Assembly: GCA_902629125.1 (NCBI GenBank)
Contig: CACOPQ010000001.1
Coordinates: 62,001 to 126,000, forward strand
Reading direction: 5' to 3'
Length of the DNA: 64,000 bases
DNA from: an uncultured Alphaproteobacteria bacterium
GTDB taxonomy: Bacteria; Pseudomonadota; Alphaproteobacteria; Thalassobaculales; Thalassobaculaceae
Shown: one piece after another, positions 55,290-64,000 of the stretch
Layout: each line of letters starts with the position of its first letter
Numbering within the stretch: position 1 is the stretch's first letter
Notes under the pieces: model-generated
What the model was told of the DNA's origin: nothing
Seen by the model: the letters and a program-made list of their open reading frames with translations, nothing else
Database searches by the model: none
Made by a program: the position numbers and the translations under genes

Positions 55290-55675
55290 AACAGGATCAT
55301 GGCTTTTCACTGCTGGAGAGCTTAGTAGGGCTTACAATTATAGCTATTTTTCTTTTGGCTTTACTGCAAGTTGGACGTAATAGCGCTGCACAGGTCAAAC
55401 GAGCAGAAGAGGCTACTATCGCTGCAAACCTAGCAAAAGCGCTTTTCAGTAGCGCTGGGGTTGAATACCCCCTTATACCAGGGATCAAAAACGGCAAATT
55501 AAATTCTGATTGGTCTTGGGAACTTATAATTACCGAACGATATCAGCCAAATACTTTTCGATTAAAACCAAAAACCGAGTTACAACTGCTTGATCTAAAA
55601 ACTCGAGTTTTTAATGCCGATACGATTTATGAGTTCAAAACAGTTCGCAGTTCGAAAAAACAGGCCCTCAAATGA
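55286..55675 (+). CDS. Minor pseudopilin, GspI-like
   Basis: The protein has 129 residues, with cleavage at Gly6|Phe7 and Glu11 (HGFSLLESLVGLTIIAIF). Its place after gspG, its small size and the SWELIITE block fit GspI, though GspH cannot be excluded by eye. Its start overlaps the gspG stop by four bases (ATGA). Confidence 0.75.
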   Translation: MKQDHGFSLLESLVGLTIIAIFLLALLQVGRNSAAQVKRAEEATIAANLAKALFSSAGVEYPLIPGIKNGKLNSDWSWELIITERYQPNTFRLKPKTELQLLDLKTRVFNADTIYEFKTVRSSKKQALK

Positions 55676-56208
55676 AACGGCACTGCGATCAGGGTTTTAC
55701 GCTCCTGGAACTTTTGATTTCTTTGACAATATTGTCGCTAGCCATGACACTCCTTATTCCGAGTACAATTTCTATACTCGAGGGCTCAAAAAGATTTTCA
55801 GATAAATTGGTAGCGGTTGACCAAAGAAACAGACTTGAGAATCTACTTAATAAAAATCTCTCATCAGCTCTTTCAATAAAAATAGACTACAAGGATTATC
55901 GGGGTGTTTACTTTGTTGGTAGACCAACGATTGTGAAATATCTATTTCCAGGTGAAAATGGGCCAGAAAAACGGACTATCGAAAAGGACGACAACGGGTC
56001 GATACTATTTACCCGAAGAATTTTTAAAGATGAAATTGCTTCGTTTAAAAATACGCAAATCGAGTTTTTTTATTTTGGAAAAATAAAGCCAAGAGAGAAT
56101 AAAAAGTGGCATGCGACATGGGTCGGTAATACGAAGTTACCAGAATTGATCAAGTTTTCGAATGGACGTAATAATCCGGTTATTATCAAAGTATGGGGAG
56201 AAGATTAG
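55672..56208 (+). CDS. Minor pseudopilin, GspJ-like
   Basis: The protein has 178 residues, with a prepilin site Gly8|Phe9 (QGFTLLELLISLTILS). The globular part shows RFSDKLVAVDQRNRLENLLNK and a following hydrophobic beta region, as expected for GspJ between GspI and GspK. It overlaps the preceding gene by four bases. Confidence 0.75.
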   Translation: MKRHCDQGFTLLELLISLTILSLAMTLLIPSTISILEGSKRFSDKLVAVDQRNRLENLLNKNLSSALSIKIDYKDYRGVYFVGRPTIVKYLFPGENGPEKRTIEKDDNGSILFTRRIFKDEIASFKNTQIEFFYFGKIKPRENKKWHATWVGNTKLPELIKFSNGRNNPVIIKVWGED

Positions 56209-56927
56209 TGCAATTGGGAAACGACCAAGGTATAGCCATGATGTTTTCATTAGTTGCCCTAGTGATGCTATCAATTTTATTAGTCAGCCTTTTGAATTTA
56301 GGTTCTAGAGCTGTTGAAACAACTGAAACAATTATAAAACGAACTCAAAGCCAGGCAGAGGCGGAGGGTGCCATCCATGTAGCTATATTTAATTTAGTGA
56401 ACAACGAATTCGCAACAAAACTTAATGAAACTGGCGATAAGCTTCAAGTTAAATTTGGCAATCAAAAAATTGAGGTTACTATCAATAACGCATGCGGGCG
56501 CTGGGACATCAATGAAGGCGATCTAAACATTTTAGATGCACTCTTAACTGAATTGGGGTCAGCCGAACACACAGGCTTTATTGAAGGTATAAAAAAAGCG
56601 CGGGCTATGCCCAATGGATTCCAGAGCACCAACCAAATTCTTTCTGTACCAGGGCTACAAGCTGAAATAAAACAACGTCTACTAAATGAAGTCACGCTGC
56701 AGTGTCGATCTGATGCCATTGATAAATTCTCTGCTTCTTCTACTTTGAGACGAGCTATCAAAAAATTTCTAGATGGTTATAATAAGTTTCCTCCACAAAG
56801 AATTTATAGTGTTGCTGTATCAAACGCTAAAGGACCCGGAACCTATTCTTCTATTCACGCTTATATCGAGATTTTAGAAAATCCCGAAAAACCATTTAAG
56901 ATCATAGATTGGAAAGTGAATGAGTGA
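56208..56927 (+). CDS. Minor pseudopilin, GspK-like
   Basis: A pseudopilin of about 239 residues with DQGIAMMFSLVALVMLSILLVSLL as N-terminal helix. The large domain (CGRWDINEGDLNILDALLTELG, then PGLQAEIKQRLLNEVTLQC) is the helical GspK-type insertion. It caps the pilus tip. GTG 56208 overlaps the gspJ stop (TAGTG) and has GGGGAG seven bases upstream; ATG 56193 would add five residues. Confidence 0.8.
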   Translation: MQLGNDQGIAMMFSLVALVMLSILLVSLLNLGSRAVETTETIIKRTQSQAEAEGAIHVAIFNLVNNEFATKLNETGDKLQVKFGNQKIEVTINNACGRWDINEGDLNILDALLTELGSAEHTGFIEGIKKARAMPNGFQSTNQILSVPGLQAEIKQRLLNEVTLQCRSDAIDKFSASSTLRRAIKKFLDGYNKFPPQRIYSVAVSNAKGPGTYSSIHAYIEILENPEKPFKIIDWKVNE

Positions 56928-56990
56928 TCTAGCTTCTTGCTGTTTTTTTAGGTTATACCTTATCTATAAATGTTAAGGTAGTTTTGTATA

Positions 56991-58004
56991 GTGTCGGACA
57001 TAAAATTATATTTACGCTCTTGGTTTGAGGGCATAAGGACTGGCCTCCAGTCCGACTTGTCAGTTTTCTTGGGTTTTGGCACAGAGTTTGTGCTCGTCAA
57101 CTTGAATGAGGTAGACGTTGAATTATTTCAATGCCGAGGTAAACGCATTATCTGGTCTGGTACGATAGATCAAAGTAATTTTTCCTCTAAATTAAATAAA
57201 CTTAAGGGCGATCAGTTCATCCTCATACCTAAAGAGGATTTTGTCACTTTTCATCTTTCAATTCCAAAGATTGCTGAACATTCAATACAACAATTGCTTG
57301 AGAGTGAAATTGAACGCAGAACTGCCTTCCATTATGACGAAGTAAAGACTGATCACATTGTGCTTGGTTCAGAAGGAACCCAACTCAATTTATTAGTTTA
57401 CGTTGTGCCCAAGAAAAAACTGACAACGATCTATGAAACAGCGACGAAAGCAGGACTAAAGCCACAACGTTTCGTTGCTCAAAATACTGATAATATAGCA
57501 GAATACGGCGGCACTTTTATGCTCGATAGCTCTGTATCAGATAAAAATAATCGATTCCGCATCATTGCCGCTTTGGTGATACTAATATTTTTTGTAGCGG
57601 CTTTATTGTCGCCCTTTATCGAGAGACATTGGTCGTACGAGAGACTGCTCGCAGAAAATAAACGCATTACGCCGTTAAGCGAGGATATTCATAGAAGAAA
57701 ACAAAATTTCTACTTTTATGAAGAACAAGTTAAAACAATTAATGAATTTGCAAGCCAGCAACCGACATTAATTTCCATTTTGGATGAAATATCAAAAGTT
57801 TTACCGGATACCGCTTGGGTAAAGAGATTTCATTTAAGAGACAACGAACTTGTACTGCAAGGTTTTGCCTCTAATGCCTCAGAGGTATTGGCAATCCTTG
57901 ACAGTTCGTCAATGTTCTCATCCCCCACCTTGCGTTCGCCGATAACTCGCGAACCCGAGAAAGAGATAGAAAGGTTTAATTTAGTTATAAGGGTACGTTT
58001 TTAA
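56991..58004 (+). CDS. Type II secretion protein GspL (PilM/actin-like domain plus helix)
   Basis: The protein has 337 residues. A cytoplasmic actin-like domain covers about 1-180, followed by one membrane helix (about 192-210, IIAALVILIFFVAALLSPF). A periplasmic coiled coil and a ferredoxin-like domain (LDEISKVLPDTAWVKRFHLRDNELVLQGFASNASEVLAILD) come after. The last part also resembles PilN, so it could be a fused L/N-type assembly protein. Start GTG 56991 has only AAGG twelve bases upstream and is provisional. Confidence 0.78.
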   Translation: MSDIKLYLRSWFEGIRTGLQSDLSVFLGFGTEFVLVNLNEVDVELFQCRGKRIIWSGTIDQSNFSSKLNKLKGDQFILIPKEDFVTFHLSIPKIAEHSIQQLLESEIERRTAFHYDEVKTDHIVLGSEGTQLNLLVYVVPKKKLTTIYETATKAGLKPQRFVAQNTDNIAEYGGTFMLDSSVSDKNNRFRIIAALVILIFFVAALLSPFIERHWSYERLLAENKRITPLSEDIHRRKQNFYFYEEQVKTINEFASQQPTLISILDEISKVLPDTAWVKRFHLRDNELVLQGFASNASEVLAILDSSSMFSSPTLRSPITREPEKEIERFNLVIRVRF

Positions 58005-58561
58005 TGACTGGTTTGTCAATAAAACCCATGAGCCCTGCGAAGGCATGGTTGATACTAATTGGATTACTTTTAATTCTATCGTATGCCATCTATTGGCCCT
58101 TGAATGAGTTCCGTCAGCAACAATTGCAATCCGAAGCTAATCTCGAACGATTAGTTTCAAAAAAACGTAATATCATCGCAGATAGCAAACAAATCTCATC
58201 GAACGTGGCAGCTATAAAAAAAGAAATTAGCCGCTCCAAGCTGATCGAGATGTCAAGTTCTAGTCTGGCTACAAACCAGTTTCAATCAACTGTGAGGAAA
58301 ATTTCGGCAAGGCATTTGATAAGCCTTACACAAATGCAGATTTTAAAACCAAAAGAGAGAGGAGGCCTCAGTCAATTATTCATAGCTATTGAGGGGTATT
58401 CGTCACTAACCCAATTTTATCGGTTTCTGATTGAACTTGAAAATCATAAACCGCTAATAAGAGTGACTGATGCTAACATTATACCGATTGGCAACAAAAA
58501 GGGCTTTGAAAAATTAAACTTTAATTTTACCCTTTCAACGCTTAGCGGTGCTACACAATGA
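58004..58561 (+). CDS. Type II secretion protein GspM-like
   Basis: The protein has 185 residues, with one membrane helix (about 14-30) and a coiled coil (about 37-75). A ferredoxin-like periplasmic domain follows (about 85-180; FYRFLIELENHKPLIRVTDANI). The order and size fit GspM or PilO-like assembly partners of GspL. It overlaps gspL (TAATG). Confidence 0.75.
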   Translation: MTGLSIKPMSPAKAWLILIGLLLILSYAIYWPLNEFRQQQLQSEANLERLVSKKRNIIADSKQISSNVAAIKKEISRSKLIEMSSSSLATNQFQSTVRKISARHLISLTQMQILKPKERGGLSQLFIAIEGYSSLTQFYRFLIELENHKPLIRVTDANIIPIGNKKGFEKLNFNFTLSTLSGATQ

Positions 58562-59079
58562 TTGGTTCATATAAGTTTATTTTCTTAGTGACTATCGCGT
58601 TAATATCTTTAATAGTCCTCCCTTGGTGGCAACAAAGTGGCTTAAGTTTCAAAAAAAATGAAGCGGGAAACTCCTCCAGAGAACTGTTTATCAACGAGGT
58701 CAAGCCACGTTCAATAATTCCCTCACATTTTTTAGAAAAACCTATTTTTAGCCAAAGCAGGCAACCGGTAATCGGCACCACCAGATTTGAGGGTGCATCA
58801 AAAAACGATGATCCTCTCCAAAACTATAAATATCGTGGCACCATCATTGATGGATCTCGGAAAGCAATTATTCTCGAAAACAATGGAACGACAATACAAG
58901 CAGAACTAGGTTATAGAATTGATGAGTGGCAGTTAGTAAAAATTGAACTAGGTGAAATTATATTGTCTAATGGTTTCGAAATAATAAATCTCCTCGAAAA
59001 ACAAACGAATAAAGTAAAGAACTTACGAAATAAAAAGCGGGAAACGCGCTGGGTACCAGCATTAAAGAGTAAAGAATGA
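58558..59079 (+). CDS. Short GspC-like protein (HR domain only)
   Basis: The protein has 173 residues, with a signal-anchor helix (about 6-24) and a periplasmic HR-like domain (about 100-160; YKYRGTIIDGSRKAIILENNG). In GspC this domain contacts the N0 domain of the secretin. Canonical GspC has a PDZ domain or coiled coil after it; here the protein ends in a basic tail (NKVKNLRNKKRE) instead. It overlaps gspD by four bases, a placement that fits GspC. Confidence 0.7.
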   Translation: MIGSYKFIFLVTIALISLIVLPWWQQSGLSFKKNEAGNSSRELFINEVKPRSIIPSHFLEKPIFSQSRQPVIGTTRFEGASKNDDPLQNYKYRGTIIDGSRKAIILENNGTTIQAELGYRIDEWQLVKIELGEIILSNGFEIINLLEKQTNKVKNLRNKKRETRWVPALKSKE

Positions 59080-61079
59080 AATTTAAAAGGGTCATATTCT
59101 GTTTTGTATGTTGTTTGACTATTTTATCATGCCAGTCAGTGAGCAAGGCACCAAAGTACAAAAGCGCGATAACTAAGCCAACAATACTGGCGACGAAAGA
59201 GCAAAATAAAAAAGCACCCGCGAAGAAAGACCGTGCAGATCATTCAACCCCTAAAGATGCTAATTTGGTTTTTTCACCTGCTCAACCAATAAAAGAAAAT
59301 AAGGTAGTAAATCCTAGATCAAAAGAGTTCAAGCAAGGGCAGCTTTCCCTTGAGCTAAAGGACGTACGGGTAGACCAAGCCCTCAGGATTATCCTAGGGG
59401 ATCTTTTAAAACAAAGTTACGTCCTGCCACCTAACATTAAAGGTCGGGTCACTCTAAAAACCGCTAGTCCGCTTACGCAGGACCAGATGTATGCCATGCT
59501 GCAATCTCTATTAAAATTGAACAACTTGTCTTTGCGGAAGAATAACGAAGTAATAGAGATTATCCCTATTCCCATGATAAAAGGCAGCGTAACACAGTTC
59601 ATTGAAGATGGAAGTGCCGCAGGATATGGCATTGAGGCGATACCACTTCGACACATTTCTGCAAAAAAGATGGCAAAGTTATTAGCGCCTCTCATTTCCA
59701 AAACAATATCGATACCGCCCAGCAATGCAAACGATGTGATTCTTATCACCGGAATGTCCGAAGGCAGGAAAAAACTTAGAAAAGCAATTAATTTGTTAGA
59801 TATTGATCAAATGTCTAAACAACATATAGGTCTATTTAAATTGATAAATTCCACCCCTAGAGAAGTAATATTGGAACTAAACCAAATATTCCAGCCAGAT
59901 GGTGGGTCCATAGTTAGCTTTATCAGTATCGATAGACTAAATGCCATACTTGCTATAGCACCAACTAAAAATTATATCGAAAGAACACAAACCTGGGTTC
60001 GACGGTTAGATAAAACAATTAATGCGGATCAAAGACGCCTCTTTGTGTACTTCGTAAATAATGGGCTTGCTGATGATTTGGTAAAAACACTAAAAGGCGT
60101 ATTTGCTGCAGACCCTTCAAGCCAAAATCCTAACGAAAGAAATAGCAATCAAAATTCAGAAACCATCTCAAGCAGTGAAAATACTTTGACTGGTCGCAGC
60201 CCAAGATTTAATTCTGACAAAAGAAGTAATTCAATTCTAATATGGGCCACAGGAAAGGAGTATGAACTAATCTCCGAGGTCTTGAATAAGCTGGACATGA
60301 TGCCATCTCAGGTTCTCATTGAAGGCACTGTTTTAGAAGTAACGCTCAAAAATAATCTGAGATATGGTCTAAAATATTTAATTGAAGCTGGTGAATTTAA
60401 ATCAATATTCACAAGAACGGGGAGCACTATATCGCCCAATTTGCCTGGATTTAGTGCATCTGTAGGTGGTCCAAATAGCACCAAGGTGATTATAGATGCA
60501 TTATCTGAGTTGACAGATGTACGGGTGGTTTCATCCCCACAACTACTCGTGATGGATGGAGGCACAGCTCGGCTACACGTGGGAGATCAGGTTCCAATAG
60601 TCAAGCGATCCTCTGCAACCACGGCGGTGGATAATGATAGAATTATCAACGAAATTGAATATAGAAATACAGGTGTAACACTGGACGTTTCACCTACCAT
60701 CAAAGCGAGTGGCTTAGTTAACCTTAAAATATCTCAAGAGGTGAGTGATGTAATAACGACTAGTAGTTCAAACATCGATTCACCAACCATTCAGCAAAGA
60801 CAGGTAACAAGCGATGCCAGTCTACCTAGTGGAACCTCTGTTGTACTCGCGGGACTAATTCGTGAAGTATCCAATGACAGTAGTTCAGGAATCCCATTAC
60901 TGCATAACATACCAGGGCTTGGCTTTCTTTTTGGCGTTAAAGGGGACTCTAGCCAGCGAACAGAGTTACTTATCATTATCACGCCCAAAATCATCAAACG
61001 GCAAAGCGAACTTAAAACAAACACCGATAGGATCCTCAAAAAATATCAAAGTTTATTCGATTCACGCGAAATAAATTAA
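59076..61079 (+). CDS. gspD: Type II secretion secretin GspD
   Basis: The outer-membrane channel of 667 residues. The N-terminus carries a lipobox, LSC (Cys19), so it is probably self-anchoring. The N0/N1 domains (about 90-240) contain VRVDQALRIILGDLLKQSYVLPP. N2/N3 follow, and the secretin core (about 385-640) has VDNDRIINEIEYRNTGVTLDVSPTI and GIPLLHNIPGLGFLFG. A Ser/Asn-rich loop around 345-375 links N3 to the core. No separate pilotin gene was seen. Confidence 0.94.
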   Translation: MKFKRVIFCFVCCLTILSCQSVSKAPKYKSAITKPTILATKEQNKKAPAKKDRADHSTPKDANLVFSPAQPIKENKVVNPRSKEFKQGQLSLELKDVRVDQALRIILGDLLKQSYVLPPNIKGRVTLKTASPLTQDQMYAMLQSLLKLNNLSLRKNNEVIEIIPIPMIKGSVTQFIEDGSAAGYGIEAIPLRHISAKKMAKLLAPLISKTISIPPSNANDVILITGMSEGRKKLRKAINLLDIDQMSKQHIGLFKLINSTPREVILELNQIFQPDGGSIVSFISIDRLNAILAIAPTKNYIERTQTWVRRLDKTINADQRRLFVYFVNNGLADDLVKTLKGVFAADPSSQNPNERNSNQNSETISSSENTLTGRSPRFNSDKRSNSILIWATGKEYELISEVLNKLDMMPSQVLIEGTVLEVTLKNNLRYGLKYLIEAGEFKSIFTRTGSTISPNLPGFSASVGGPNSTKVIIDALSELTDVRVVSSPQLLVMDGGTARLHVGDQVPIVKRSSATTAVDNDRIINEIEYRNTGVTLDVSPTIKASGLVNLKISQEVSDVITTSSSNIDSPTIQQRQVTSDASLPSGTSVVLAGLIREVSNDSSSGIPLLHNIPGLGFLFGVKGDSSQRTELLIIITPKIIKRQSELKTNTDRILKKYQSLFDSREIN

Positions 61080-61083
61080 TCAC

Positions 61084-62241
61084 ATGGCCAAAGCTACTAA
61101 GGTAATGCAGGATATGTTTTTTCTCGGCAGATATGTCCGGACGCTAATAGCTATTTGCATTTACATACTGGTCGGGACATTTAGTTATGCCACGGACAAA
61201 CATTTGGAATTTAACACGTCACTTAAAAAATTAGATGAGGCGGTAAAAGCTTTAGGGACTAAAACGGGTACCGGCACCACCTTGTTCTACGACCCAATAA
61301 AAGATATCGCAGGTTCAGTTGATAATTCTTTTTATAATCAGGCTGACAAAAATTGGGCCAACGCAGCACTGATAATCTATGATTTTTACCGAGACCTTGG
61401 TGGTGAAGCTCTTCAAAACACTATTTACTTTAGACATAAGGGTTACTCATTTTTAATCACTATCTCTGGTCAAAATAACGTCTGGCATGAATCTGCGGAC
61501 AAGGCGCTTGCATTCTTTTTATTCAATCTTTTGGATCAAAGTAATGTTCTGTTTCGACATCATTTATCGGGTGCGCCTAGAACGCCCAAGGAACATCTCC
61601 TTCCGATAAAGGCACAGATAATAAAACTTGTTCAATCTGCCCAAATCCCTCCGACTCTTAATGCAGGAAAAGTATTAGAGCTCCAACTTCCCAAGTCAGA
61701 CATAGCTATTGCAGGTAATGGCTTAAATGTGAGGGAGTATAAAATGACACCGAATGGTATTTCGGCAAAAGTAATGGTATCCAATGATGCTGAGCCTGGA
61801 TTGACTTCCGTTTTTGGGTTCTCTTCAAAGACAAAATTTCGCCCGTCAAGCGTTGCATTGGTAAACGTGATTAGCAACAGTAAGGAAGGAACCTTACAAA
61901 AACACAGAAAGAAAAGAGTCTCTGAGGAGCTAACATTGGTTCCCCACGGGCAAGAGAAGCATTTTAAAATAGATAATTCAGAAGAAAAACGATTTAAATT
62001 TTCTTTGACGTCATCCTCGCTTGTGCACCTTAAATCACGCGGCCCCACCGATGTCGTCGGCGCTATATTAACAGAAAAAGGGAAAATTATTCTGTTCGAC
62101 GATGATAGCGGGGGAAACTATAATTTTTCTATGCGCCAAAAACTTGCACCTGGAGATTACATTTTGAGTGTAAAGCACTGTTGCTTTGGTGAGGGTCCTT
62201 TTTCACTCACTTTTGACCGAGAGCCGGTCGGTAAAGACTAA
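61084..62241 (+). CDS. Exported protein of unknown function at the end of the gsp operon
   Basis: It has 385 residues with a signal peptide (about 17-36, IAICIYILVGTFSYA). I recognise no family for residues 45-280. The final 90 residues (RFKFSLTSSSLVHLKSRGPTDVVGAILTEKGKIILFDDDSGGNYNFSMRQKLAPGDYILSVKHC) look like a prepeptidase C-terminal (PPC)-type beta-sandwich, common on secreted proteins. It starts four bases after the gspD stop and could be a secretion substrate or accessory part. Two Cys (CC) stand in the last strand. Confidence 0.65.
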   Translation: MAKATKVMQDMFFLGRYVRTLIAICIYILVGTFSYATDKHLEFNTSLKKLDEAVKALGTKTGTGTTLFYDPIKDIAGSVDNSFYNQADKNWANAALIIYDFYRDLGGEALQNTIYFRHKGYSFLITISGQNNVWHESADKALAFFLFNLLDQSNVLFRHHLSGAPRTPKEHLLPIKAQIIKLVQSAQIPPTLNAGKVLELQLPKSDIAIAGNGLNVREYKMTPNGISAKVMVSNDAEPGLTSVFGFSSKTKFRPSSVALVNVISNSKEGTLQKHRKKRVSEELTLVPHGQEKHFKIDNSEEKRFKFSLTSSSLVHLKSRGPTDVVGAILTEKGKIILFDDDSGGNYNFSMRQKLAPGDYILSVKHCCFGEGPFSLTFDREPVGKD

Positions 62242-62246
62242 ATCCT

Positions 62247-63569
62247 CTAATTAAAGTTTATTTTCCCTACAGCGCTTTTAAATTTCGCATAATCCCAAGA
62301 ATCGTAACTTTCCAATGCTTCATAGGCTGTGTCCAAAGATGCCTGGATTTGCTCTGTCGACTTTTTCAAACCCATCTTTTCGGCTGCTGCCAGAACAGAT
62401 GTTATTCCCATTATTGCTTGCTCAGCGCCTACATAATCAAAAAATTCCGCTTGTTTAGTTCTTTTTATCAGCTTCCGAAGTAGGTTTTCGACGTCATTCT
62501 TACCGAATTTATAGTTAGAAAATACCGACACAAGTTTCTTGGCTTCATCTCGTAAAGATTGCGCCACCATATAAAACTCGTTTGAATTCGTCGTGCTGGC
62601 TTTGTGTAGTTCTATAGTTTTCTCTTTTAAAGCTTTGCCTTTTCCGGCATCAATGCTTTCCAAAATGATTTGCAGCATGAGTAGGTTCGAGTCATCAAAC
62701 CTTACCACGCCTGGGCCCAGCCCTGTTCCAGGCCGTGGCTGCCATTTTTGTGTCATCAATGAATGATGGCAAGCTTGGCAATCGAACAACACTAACTCGG
62801 GAAAAATCCCACCTGTCTCCCCCATATTGAGCAGCGCCTCAAAACGTTTTTCAAGCGCTAATGCTTGACCAATTGCCCAAGTCTGCATTCCGTTAGATAC
62901 TACTTTTCTCTCATAATAATCTTTATCGATTTCATAATGAGCCGGCTGAGTTGCTGTAAATGTGTCAAGTTCAAAATCTAGCCTTGGATGACCGGCACCC
63001 ATTATCCTATGGGTAACTATTTTTTTGTCATCACCAAAGTGGCAGGACAAGCACAGCTCTGCTCTTTTAATCGGATTTTCGGTTGGGTATAGACCAGCAT
63101 TGATATTATCCTGATGGGTTGCAACGCCAGATACATGAAGACCTAACCATCGTTCCCCTCCTCCATGGCAGGCCTCGCAACCTACACCATCCGAGATCTG
63201 AAAAACTCGTCCCCGATTTTTCTCAGCAACATTGTCTGCATGGCAATCTAGACAAATTTTCGCTTCATGAGCTTTTCCTATGCCTAAGTTCTTTGCCATC
63301 TGCTTTGACACGTCGTTCAACAAAACATTATAAGCCTTTGAGTGTGGATCATATCGGTCCCAGGTAATGTATTCATTCTGCAGAACCGTAGACCCCTTCC
63401 ATGGGCTTGTCGCACCATGACATGTGCTACCCGCGCATGAGGTGACGCCTAAATGTACATCGTCGCCATACTGCGGTAAAATGGTACCAGCGATTATTTG
63501 CGAGGGTACTAACGTAACTAGGAAAACACTGGCCGCAATTAAAAGGAAATTCCATTTTACTCTCAGCAT
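62247..63569 (-). CDS. Pentaheme periplasmic cytochrome c, cytochrome c554-like
   Basis: A Sec signal peptide (1-28) precedes a protein with five heme sites: Cys45-x4-Cys50-His51 (a wider CX4CH form), CLDCH (106-110), CEACH (131-135), CLSCH (173-177) and CQACH (264-268). Several histidines between them (SHFG..., GHPRLDFELDT) fit bis-His ligands. The cytochrome c554 family acts in electron transfer, sometimes with N- or S-oxyanions. The C-terminal 160 residues are helical and heme-free. ATG 63569 has GGGGGG seven bases upstream. It converges on the gsp operon. Confidence 0.85.
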   Translation of the reverse strand: MLRVKWNFLLIAASVFLVTLVPSQIIAGTILPQYGDDVHLGVTSCAGSTCHGATSPWKGSTVLQNEYITWDRYDPHSKAYNVLLNDVSKQMAKNLGIGKAHEAKICLDCHADNVAEKNRGRVFQISDGVGCEACHGGGERWLGLHVSGVATHQDNINAGLYPTENPIKRAELCLSCHFGDDKKIVTHRIMGAGHPRLDFELDTFTATQPAHYEIDKDYYERKVVSNGMQTWAIGQALALEKRFEALLNMGETGGIFPELVLFDCQACHHSLMTQKWQPRPGTGLGPGVVRFDDSNLLMLQIILESIDAGKGKALKEKTIELHKASTTNSNEFYMVAQSLRDEAKKLVSVFSNYKFGKNDVENLLRKLIKRTKQAEFFDYVGAEQAIMGITSVLAAAEKMGLKKSTEQIQASLDTAYEALESYDSWDYAKFKSAVGKINFN

Positions 63570-63607
63570 GCGTCTACCCCCCTAATTAATACTAGCGTGA
63601 CTAATTA

Positions 63608-64000
63608 CTAATTACTAGAGGCATGTCCTCTCGCCCTTAAATCAATAAAAGCCCTTTGAATTTCTCTATCTCCAGGAAGCTCGCGCGATGCTGAAACATA
63701 GGCTGAAACCGCCTCTTTATAGAAGCCGGCTTCCTTATACAAGGCACCCAATAATTTTAGCGCACTGCCATCTTTCGGATTTGATCTAAGGTGCTCAATC
63801 GTCTCTTGGATCCTTTCCTGTATTTCAATCATGGAACGAGTATTATCCAAATCAGTTGTTTTTTGTTGCTGAAATAATACGCCTATTAAAGCAAAACCTA
63901 CTACAACTATACCTATGGCTGCGCAAAGCAATCGTTTACGAAGGTTAAAATCTCGTGCTGGTGAGGGGTCAATAATAAGTCTTCTCCCGATACCGTAATT
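63608..64000 (-). CDS. TPR-containing membrane protein, 5' end outside window
   Basis: The frame stays open to the window edge, so the start is missing. A membrane helix lies at about bases 63882-63935 (the IGIVVVGFALIGVLF segment). It is followed by a coiled coil and one to two TPR units (NPKDGSALKLLGALYKEAGFYKEAVSAYVSASRELPGDREIQRAF). It resembles the CcmI/NrfG-type TPR proteins of cytochrome c maturation, which fits the pentaheme cytochrome gene 38 bases downstream on the same strand. Confidence 0.65.
   Translation of the reverse strand, partial: NYGIGRRLIIDPSPARDFNLRKRLLCAAIGIVVVGFALIGVLFQQQKTTDLDNTRSMIEIQERIQETIEHLRSNPKDGSALKLLGALYKEAGFYKEAVSAYVSASRELPGDREIQRAFIDLRARGHASSN

Noticed and set aside
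1-64000. Search for tRNA, rRNA, CRISPR repeats, integrases and IS ends
   Set aside because: Nothing convincing was seen in intergenic regions; most are short and AT-rich.

Overview
The window reads as a chromosomal piece of an alphaproteobacterium, probably marine and free-living. It is AT-rich (about 40% GC by eye) and gene-dense with short spacers. Signs of lineage are the xseB-ispA-dxs-tlyA order, fabI next to aroC, an RT0821-type surface lipoprotein, a class II DAHP synthase and a polyamine-type ABC importer. This placement is inference from gene content; no rRNA or tRNA gene was seen, and no insertion sequence, integrase or CRISPR array.

Layout. (1) 1-6.8 kb: the end of an FtsX-like ABC permease, argG, an NTF2-like protein, a membrane-anchored cytochrome c, a J-domain co-chaperone, a glycine-zipper lipoprotein and pdxH. 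(2) 6.9-12.8 kb: an SDR oxidoreductase, a PadR-type regulator and a potABCD-like importer operon. (3) 13.3-20.7 kb: housekeeping fabI, aroC, a FliL-like exported protein, and a leftward operon tlyA<dxs<ispA<xseB<HDAC-like deacetylase. (4) 21-25.3 kb: an RND efflux adaptor and pump. (5) 25.3-33.3 kb: leftward genes for a Blh-type persulfide dioxygenase, an FAD monooxygenase, an Old-Yellow/TMADH-like flavoenzyme without its Fe-S cysteines, a glutamine amidotransferase, a nicotinate phosphoribosyltransferase-like protein and a class II DAHP synthase. (6) 33.5-52 kb: an accessory catabolic region. It holds two MFS transporters, an omega-aminotransferase, five phytanoyl-CoA-dioxygenase (PhyH) family oxygenases, an aspartoacylase-like hydrolase, a tandem EthD-like protein, a ThDP enzyme, a phyH-ldh-maoC-citE operon, egtD behind a tiny remnant of egtB, and an isochorismatase-family hydrolase. 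A decayed DMT transporter lies in the middle. (7) 52.1-62.2 kb: a compact type II secretion operon in the order gspE-F-G-I-J-K-L-M-C-D, followed by an exported protein of unknown function. (8) 62.2-64 kb: a pentaheme cytochrome c and the end of a TPR membrane protein.

The strongest candidates for something undescribed are in region 6. One is the PhyH-rich cluster at 40.5-50.1 kb, whose genes together could import, hydroxylate, oxidise, hydrate and cleave one small substrate. Its Ldh-family member has lost both conserved active-site histidines. Two gene-decay stories can be read directly: a full-length DMT transporter carrying three homopolymer frameshifts and three nonsense codons, and an EgtB N-terminus cut short immediately before egtD. 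A third case is an MFS gene whose good ribosome-binding site and ATG lie one adenine out of frame.
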